A stretch of DNA of 21,223 nucleotides, taken from Bacillota bacterium (GTDB lineage: Bacteria > Bacillota > Clostridia > Christensenellales > Aristaeellaceae). A model generated the notes under the pieces. That model was not told the DNA's origin and made no database searches. It saw only the letters and a program-made list of their open reading frames with translations. Location: positions 1 through 21,223 of the forward strand of contig JAEWTC010000074.1 in the NCBI GenBank assembly GCA_023459675.1, read 5' to 3'. Position 1 is the stretch's first letter. Each line of letters starts with the position of its first letter. This document shows positions 17,050-21,223 of the stretch, one piece after another. Position numbers and translations under genes: made by a program.

Positions 17050-17056
17050 CTCCTTT
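17050..17056 (-). promoter_or_regulatory. Ribosome-binding site deciding the VWA gene start
   Basis: The minus strand reads AAAGGAG, 7 nt before ATG 17042. It overlaps codons 3-5 of the alternative start at 17063, which itself has no good Shine-Dalgarno sequence, so the shorter start is preferred. Confidence 0.7.
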
Positions 17057-17223
17057 GGTTCATTAGACGATCGATTGCCGATACGGTCGGTACGGTGGCC
17101 TGACATAGGGGATCGGGGCGCCTATACTTCCACTGGTATCATTTCCCATATCCTTAACCCAAAGCGATAATTGGGATTGCGAAGATGAATCACCGGTATT
17201 TTCCAACGAACATACGTATTATC

Positions 17224-17252
17224 AATTTACAAGAATACCATGGGTTCGTCAA
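17224..17252 (-). promoter_or_regulatory. Putative sigma-A promoter of the VWA-tubulin-GTPase operon
   Basis: On the minus strand the -35 is TTGACG (17252-17247) and the -10 is TAAATT (17229-17224), with an exact 17-nt spacer. AT-rich runs lie upstream (17265-17292), as in an UP element. Transcription would start near 17217, giving a leader of roughly 175 nt before ATG 17042. No known riboswitch structure is recognised in that leader. Confidence 0.5.
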
Positions 17253-17370
17253 GCGAAAACGTTGTATTTTTTCCGCACTTTAAGTATTTTTTGTGAAACA
17301 ATCATTCCACCACGCGCAAAGCGGTGAACGCCGCGGTTAAACCCTGCCAACCTGCCCGGCCGCAAGCAAA

Positions 17371-17475
17371 CCACCCGTGCGCACGGAGCCTGAACAGGCG
17401 GCTGGACGAGGGCATTCGCCTGCGCGGCAAACCGCCCGTACGCAACGCCTGTTCAGGCCGCGTGCGCACGGGCGG
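17371..17475. repeat. 30-bp inverted repeat flanking a 45-bp spacer
   Basis: The left arm (17371-17400) and right arm (17446-17475) are inverted copies matching at 27 of 30 positions; each contains GTGCGCAC and a CCTGAACAGG or CCTGTTCAGG palindrome-like core. The 45-bp spacer has no coding potential that I can support. The arms could form a cruciform or long RNA hairpin, be a two-site operator, or be the ends of a small miniature element. No flanking target duplication is evident. Confidence 0.8.
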
Positions 17476-17565
17476 CGGCAGAGAGGAAACAGAACGCACA
17501 TGCGTAGATCTGGGGTTCGGTAAAACAAAAGAACTGAAAACGGGAACGGTGTGCGCGCTATGACA

Positions 17566-17589
17566 GCCGGCAGCGCGTGCGCCGCCGGC
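17566..17589. other. GC-rich hairpin
   Basis: Arms gccggcagcgc and gcgccgccggc pair with one mismatch; opening the closing base pair leaves a 4-nt loop. No T-tract follows on either strand. The function is unknown. Confidence 0.45.
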
Positions 17590-17696
17590 CTGTAAGGTTT
17601 ACGCCGTTATTTCCCGCGCGCATAAAGCCGCCGCGTGCGGGCAAGCGTTCGCGGCGGTTGCCTACTATCGGGATACCCCCGGAGCACCGGCGCAAA

Positions 17697-17766
17697 CCGG
17701 AACACGCTCCAAACGCAGTCCAGCCGGAGGATTTGCCCCGCGGTCATGCTCGCGCGGGGGCGCCGG
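17697..17766. repeat. 70-bp direct repeat, copy 1
   Basis: This copy matches copy 2 (17799-17868) at 65 of 70 positions. Both begin ccggaacacgctccaaa and end ggcgccgg. The five differences are all single-base substitutions, without indels. Copies start 102 bp apart with a 32-bp spacer (17767-17798). Confidence 0.88.
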
Positions 17767-17798
17767 GCGGGGAGGAAGAGACGAGGCTCGGCGGGAAG

Positions 17799-17868
17799 CC
17801 GGAACACGCTCCAAATGCAGTCCGGCCGGAGGATTTGCCCCGCGGTCAGGCCCGCGCGGAGGCGCCGG
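17799..17868. repeat. 70-bp direct repeat, copy 2
   Basis: This is the second copy of the 17697-17766 unit, lying about 66 bp upstream of the -35 box of the zinc-ribbon gene. Repeated binding sites for a regulator, or remnants of a duplicated intergenic element, are both possible. Confidence 0.88.
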
Positions 17869-17934
17869 AAGTCAATACAGCCACCCGGCGAAGCGAAATC
17901 CCCAGGGCCATCCGCTTCTTGTTGTGCATTGCGC

Positions 17935-17963
17935 TTGACACGGCAAACGGCGCTATGTATACT
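17935..17963 (+). promoter_or_regulatory. Near-consensus sigma-A/sigma-70 promoter of the zinc-ribbon gene
   Basis: A perfect -35 TTGACA (17935-17940), a 17-nt spacer and the -10 TATACT (17958-17963) predict a start near 17970 and a leader of about 60 nt to ATG 18032. This is the best promoter match in the window, suggesting strong constitutive expression unless repressed. Confidence 0.8.
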
Positions 17964-18031
17964 GGATATCAATTGGATAATTATTCCAGTTGCCAAACAT
18001 CCGGGGTTAAAAATTAAACGGGGGTACGTTC

Positions 18032-18817
18032 ATGAAACGGAAACTGCTATTCCTGCTTGTGCTGCTGACGACCGTCTGCATGATTACAGGCACCGCCCTA
18101 GCGCAGGGCTGGACCTGCCCGTCCTGCGGCGCTTCCAACGACGGTAACTTCTGCTCGAATTGCGGCGCAAAGAAGCCGGCCGCCGCCGCCAGCGGCTCGA
18201 TCTCCAACGTAACGTTTATGCCGCTTGGCAATGGCGATATCCTTGCAGAGTGGGACGACAGCTCCTCCGCGTCCTCCTACACGGTAGACTATACCACCGA
18301 CGACTGGGACGTAACGTACAACGGCGGCAGCACCAAGGCAAAGCGCATGGAGCTGGAGTACCTCATTCCCGGCGTAACGTATCAGATTACAATCTCAAAC
18401 GGGGATTCGGAGGTCACCGAAACCTATAAGGTGCCGCGGCCCGTTTTTTCCGAATTTTCGGCCGGCGAACAGTATCTGGATCTTTCCAAGTACAAGTTTT
18501 CCCTGTCCGATCTGGAGCGGGATCCCATGGCGTCGTTCCAGGTGCAGGTGAAGTATCCCATGCTGAGCCATTCCCGGGATTACACGGCGAAGCTCGCGCT
18601 GAAAACGCCGTACGGGTACTGCGGCTCGGTATTCCGCTGGGACTCCTATACGTTTGAAAACCAATACACCTATTGCTATTCTACCTTCTATATGCAAAGC
18701 GACTGGTTGGATTACGTGGAGGACAGCTTCGGCTCCATCCCGACGGGCGAATATACCTTTGAAATGTACATGGACGGCCAGTTGTACGGCTTTACGAGCT
18801 TCACGCTGGTTAAATAA
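18032..18817 (+). CDS. Secreted zinc-ribbon plus FN3-like protein
   Basis: This is a 261-residue protein. ATG 18032 is preceded by a G-rich ribosome-binding site (gggggt, 7-nt spacing). Residues 1-24 are a signal peptide ending ALA before QGW. A compact zinc ribbon follows immediately (C29-P-S-C32 and C41-S-N-C44). After an Ala-rich linker, residues 57-134 look like a fibronectin type III or related beta-sandwich (NGDILAEWDD...SYTVDY...GVTYQITISNGD). The remaining 125 residues or so are strand-rich, aromatic (Tyr, Phe, Trp) and of unknown family. It has no C-terminal anchor. It has its own strong promoter and is divergent from the VWA operon; membership of that system is inferred from position and from its extracellular beta-sandwich design. 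A zinc ribbon right after a cleavable signal peptide is unusual, because such ribbons are normally cytoplasmic. Confidence 0.9.
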   Translation: MKRKLLFLLVLLTTVCMITGTALAQGWTCPSCGASNDGNFCSNCGAKKPAAAASGSISNVTFMPLGNGDILAEWDDSSSASSYTVDYTTDDWDVTYNGGSTKAKRMELEYLIPGVTYQITISNGDSEVTETYKVPRPVFSEFSAGEQYLDLSKYKFSLSDLERDPMASFQVQVKYPMLSHSRDYTAKLALKTPYGYCGSVFRWDSYTFENQYTYCYSTFYMQSDWLDYVEDSFGSIPTGEYTFEMYMDGQLYGFTSFTLVK

Positions 18818-18949
18818 CCCCGTCCCCCAAATATGCGGCGCAAGCCGCCTAATGCGTAAACCGGTTTTCCATCCGCGTCCAATCGTTCAAAACAAACGAA
18901 TTGTTCCTACCTCCTCGTACGGATACGGAAAGCCCTGGCACGGATAAAA

Positions 18950-18978
18950 GAAAGGCCGGAACAATGTTCCGGCCTTTC
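18950..18978. terminator. Bidirectional intrinsic terminator between convergent genes
   Basis: Arms 18950-18962 and 18966-18978 form a perfect 13-bp stem (gaaaggccggaac with its complement) around a 3-nt loop. On the minus strand it is followed by CTTTTAT, a reasonable U-tract, so it ends the P-type ATPase transcript well. On the plus strand the following tract (ctttgccctt) is weaker. It sits 132 bp after the zinc-ribbon gene stop. Confidence 0.85.
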
Positions 18979-19036
18979 CTTTGCCCTTGCTGGCGTTCCT
19001 ATGGCCCGATGGGATTTTTCGTAATCCCTACTTTTC

Positions 19037-21223
19037 TCATTCCGTCCGGGATTGCTTATGCTCGGCCTCCCTGTCCAACCGGTCGAAATACCGGGCGAGA
19101 GGCCTCTTGAGCAGTTCCGTCAGCACGAAGTAGAGAAGCGCAAGGCCGACGATCAACCCCAAATGGGCAAGCGTCGGCGTGGTGAACGCAAAGAAAGCGG
19201 CTGTGGCGGGGATGTAGGGCATCGCAATGGTAATAAAGATGGCGACGGCGGACAAAACGATGATCAGCGGCGCCGGTCTGCCCGCCTTGCCAATGGGAAG
19301 CAGCGAGCGGATGGAGAAGATCAAAAACAGCTCGGTCAGCACGCTTGCGATGTACCAGTTGGTTTGCAGCACCTCCGGCGAGATCCGGTAGAAGAGCCCG
19401 AAGTAGACGAAATCAAAGAAGGTACTCACCAGCCCCAGGACAATGAACATCGTATACATGGCGCGGAAATTGAATTTCTGCGGATATTGGATCTCCTGTT
19501 CGGACACCCTGTCCACGGCGATCGCCATCATCGGAAAATCCGACAGGAGGTTTAGAAGCAGCAGCTGCTTGGGCAGCATCGGCAGAAAGCTGATGAGCAG
19601 CGAGCCCATGGCGACCGCGTAGAAATTGCCGAAGTTGGAGATCAGCGTGATGCGGATGTACTTCATGATGTTGGCATGGGTTTCCCTGCCAAGGCGAATG
19701 CCGTCCACAATCACGCGCAGGTCGTTCTCCAGCAGGATGATGTCTGCCGTTTCGCGGGATACATCCGAAGCCGATTGCACAACCATGGAAACGTCCGCCG
19801 CCTTGAGCGCCGGCGCATCGTTGATTCCTTCCCCCAGAAACCCGACCGTAAACTGCTCCTTGAGCAGCTTGATCAGCTCCAGTTTCTGTTCCGGCGTCGT
19901 TCTTGCGAATACGCGGATGTGCCCGATTTTTTCATGCTGCTGCGAGCCGGGGAGGCTCAGGAACGCGGACGCCGCAATCACCTGGTCGCTGCGGGAAACC
20001 AAACCCGCTTCCCGCCCCACGGCCTCGGCAACCGCCAGCGCGTCGCCGGTGATGATGGTGATGGCGACGTTCAGCCGCTTTGCCATTTCCACCGTTTCAA
20101 CGGTCGTGGATTTCAGTTTATCCACAAAGGAAACCAGCCCGCCGAATTTCGCGCCCGTCCCATCGTCGTAGCTGACGCCCAAAACCCGGTGCCCCAGCCT
20201 TTCTTCCCCGTCCAGCCAGGCGCGGATCTGCATGTCTTCCGCCAGCCCCTGCCCGAGGAAGTATTCCGGGCTTCCCCTGCGGATATGCAGCTGTGTGCCG
20301 TTTGCATGCCGCACCACCGCGCCGTTGCTCCGCTGGGCGGGGTCAAACGCCTCTTCGGCCGTCAATTCGTATCGGTTTACTTCATTTCTCTGCGCCGCGG
20401 AAAGCGCTTCGTCGCAGGCGCGGTCAAACGGTTCGGGTATTTTCCCGTTCAGCCCGATGGCCGCCAACCTGGCCAGAAGAAGCGGATGATACGCGGACGA
20501 CGGAATTTCCAACGCCTGGGCGAACGTCAAATGGTTTTCGGTGATCGTGCCCGTTTTATCGGAGCAGAGCAGGTTGACCGAACCCAGATCCTGCACCGAC
20601 GCAAGCCGTTTGACAACCACCTTTTTCTTTGCGATCTTCAAGGCGCCGTTGGAAAGCGCAAACGTAAGCACCAGCGGCAGCGCTTCCGGGATCACGGAAA
20701 CCGCCAGCGCGATCGCAAATATAAGCAGATGTGGAATATCCGCGTCTTTTCCGTCAATCAAAAGGTTGGCAAGGACGATGAACACCAGCGTGATCAGCGT
20801 GGTTTTCAGGATAAACTTGCTGATGCGGTCGATCCCTTTCACGAGTTCGCTTTCCGCCTGTACCTGCGTTGCCGCGCGCGAGATCCCCGCAAGCTTGGTG
20901 CGGGTTCCCGTTGCCGTGACTTCCGCAAGCGCGTTGCCGCTGATGATGATCACGCCCTGCGGCAGCAGGTTTTCCCCGGCGGCCGTACCCGCGTCGCCAG
21001 AGAGGGCTTTCTTGCTCACCGGAACGCTTTCGCCCGTGAACGTCGTCTCATCCGCCAGCAGGCTTCTTTCCTCGCGCACAACGCAATCCGCGGGTACGAT
21101 ATCCCCGGATTCCAGCTTCAGGATATCGCCTGGCACAATCTGGTCGGTGGAAACCTCTGTTTCCGCGCCGTCCCGGATCACGGTGATCATGCTGAGCAGA
21201 AACGATTTCAGCTTATCGGCCGC
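19037..21223 (-). CDS. P-type ATPase, MgtA-like (P3B) cation pump, 5' end cut by window edge
   Basis: The frame is open to the right edge (728 codons visible). Residues upstream of the first in-window Met (AADKLKSFLLS before MITVIRDG) fit the family, so the true start and first transmembrane helices lie outside. Visible motifs are VPADCVV and TFTGESVP (actuator), SVIPEALPLVLT (membrane helix 4), CSDKTGTIT (phosphorylated Asp, codon 20558-20560) and GFLGEGINDAPALKAADVS (hinge). The C-terminal helices have SNFGN, LPMLPKQLLLLNLLSDFP and STFFDF, the pattern of the Mg2+ importer MgtA rather than Ca2+ pumps. Two departures are GEG in place of the usual GDG, and PEALP rather than the MgtA PEMLP. It is convergent with the zinc-ribbon gene and separated from it by a terminator, so it is probably functionally independent. 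ATPase identity is certain; the transported ion is moderate. Confidence 0.95.
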   Translation of the reverse strand, partial: AADKLKSFLLSMITVIRDGAETEVSTDQIVPGDILKLESGDIVPADCVVREERSLLADETTFTGESVPVSKKALSGDAGTAAGENLLPQGVIIISGNALAEVTATGTRTKLAGISRAATQVQAESELVKGIDRISKFILKTTLITLVFIVLANLLIDGKDADIPHLLIFAIALAVSVIPEALPLVLTFALSNGALKIAKKKVVVKRLASVQDLGSVNLLCSDKTGTITENHLTFAQALEIPSSAYHPLLLARLAAIGLNGKIPEPFDRACDEALSAAQRNEVNRYELTAEEAFDPAQRSNGAVVRHANGTQLHIRRGSPEYFLGQGLAEDMQIRAWLDGEERLGHRVLGVSYDDGTGAKFGGLVSFVDKLKSTTVETVEMAKRLNVAITIITGDALAVAEAVGREAGLVSRSDQVIAASAFLSLPGSQQHEKIGHIRVFARTTPEQKLELIKLLKEQFTVGFLGEGINDAPALKAADVSMVVQSASDVSRETADIILLENDLRVIVDGIRLGRETHANIMKYIRITLISNFGNFYAVAMGSLLISFLPMLPKQLLLLNLLSDFPMMAIAVDRVSEQEIQYPQKFNFRAMYTMFIVLGLVSTFFDFVYFGLFYRISPEVLQTNWYIASVLTELFLIFSIRSLLPIGKAGRPAPLIIVLSAVAIFITIAMPYIPATAAFFAFTTPTLAHLGLIVGLALLYFVLTELLKRPLARYFDRLDREAEHKQSRTE

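Larger units (their letters stand above)
17064..18031. other. Long divergent intergenic region with repeats and two promoters
   Basis: Roughly 970 bp separate the divergent VWA operon and the zinc-ribbon gene. Nearest the operon (17100-17300) it is AT-rich with T-runs and a promoter. From 17300 to 17930 it is GC-rich and structured: an inverted repeat (17371-17475), a hairpin at 17566-17589 (11-bp arms, one mismatch, tight loop) and a direct repeat (17697-17868). Open frames occur on both strands here, but none has a Shine-Dalgarno sequence or family resemblance. No tRNA or rRNA was seen. Confidence 0.7.

Noticed and set aside
17043..17063. Upstream start at 17063 for the VWA protein
   Set aside because: The AAAGGAG site lies within this extension and is ideally spaced for ATG 17042.
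17102..17200. Riboswitch or attenuator in the operon leader
   Set aside because: Only short, weak pairings (for example CCCAA/TTGGG) are visible, and no known aptamer core.
17371..17475. Insertion sequence or transposon ends
   Set aside because: The interior is only 45 bp, with no transposase and no target-site duplication seen; kept as an inverted repeat of unknown role.
17697..17868. CRISPR array
   Set aside because: There are only two copies, 70 bp long and imperfect, and no cas genes nearby.
17577..18017. 146-codon plus-strand frame across the direct repeats
   Set aside because: It has a GTG start, no ribosome-binding site and Pro/Arg-rich sequence, the strong promoter lies inside it, and the opposite strand is equally open. 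The in-frame 34-residue repeat is noted as a finding instead.

Overview
The window looks like a chromosomal segment from a GC-rich bacterium. Strong AGGAGG/AAAGGAG ribosome-binding sites, short intergenic gaps and secreted proteins made of VWA, Ig-like and zinc-ribbon modules fit a Gram-positive, possibly high-GC Clostridia-like (Bacillota) host. No rRNA, tRNA or housekeeping marker is present, so this placement is only a guess.

About 80% of the window (17042 down to the left edge) is one apparent operon of seven genes on the minus strand. In transcription order they are: (1) a secreted, membrane-anchored VWA protein with Ig/cadherin-like repeats, one C-terminal transmembrane helix and a basic cytoplasmic tail; (2) a large tubulin/FtsZ-superfamily protein with an intact GGGTGAG loop; (3) an 846-residue protein whose N-terminal third looks to me like a degenerate tubulin-like domain, with a Cys cluster at its C-terminus; (4) a zinc-ribbon P-loop GTPase resembling the DO-GTPase/TRAFAC group, overlapping gene 3 by 4 bp; (5) a 1009-residue protein of uncertain family, possibly a GTPase-associated protein (GAP1-like); (6) a four-helix membrane protein; (7) a second secreted protein, cut by the left edge, with A/P/E/T-rich stalks, a VWA-shaped domain that lacks the metal-binding MIDAS residues, and cadherin-like domains.

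Taken together, this looks like a transmembrane, nucleotide-dependent system. Extracellular VWA/Ig proteins would connect through the membrane to a cytoplasmic tubulin-like polymerising or switch NTPase plus a GTPase with its partner. Similar sets (tubulin-like, GTPase, GAP1, vWA) are discussed in the comparative-genomics literature on NTP-dependent biological conflict systems, but I know of no experimental description of this arrangement. A striking theme is duplication into an apparently active and an apparently inactive copy, seen for both the VWA domain and the tubulin-like domain.

From 17064 to 18031 lies an unusually long non-coding region. It holds an operon promoter (minus strand), a 30-bp near-perfect inverted repeat, a 70-bp direct repeat (two copies, 102-bp period), a further hairpin and a near-consensus promoter driving the plus-strand gene at 18032. 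That gene encodes a secreted zinc-ribbon plus FN3-like protein that may belong to the same system. A hairpin terminator at 18950-18978 separates it from a convergent P-type ATPase (MgtA-like, P3B), which runs off the right edge and appears unrelated to the operon.
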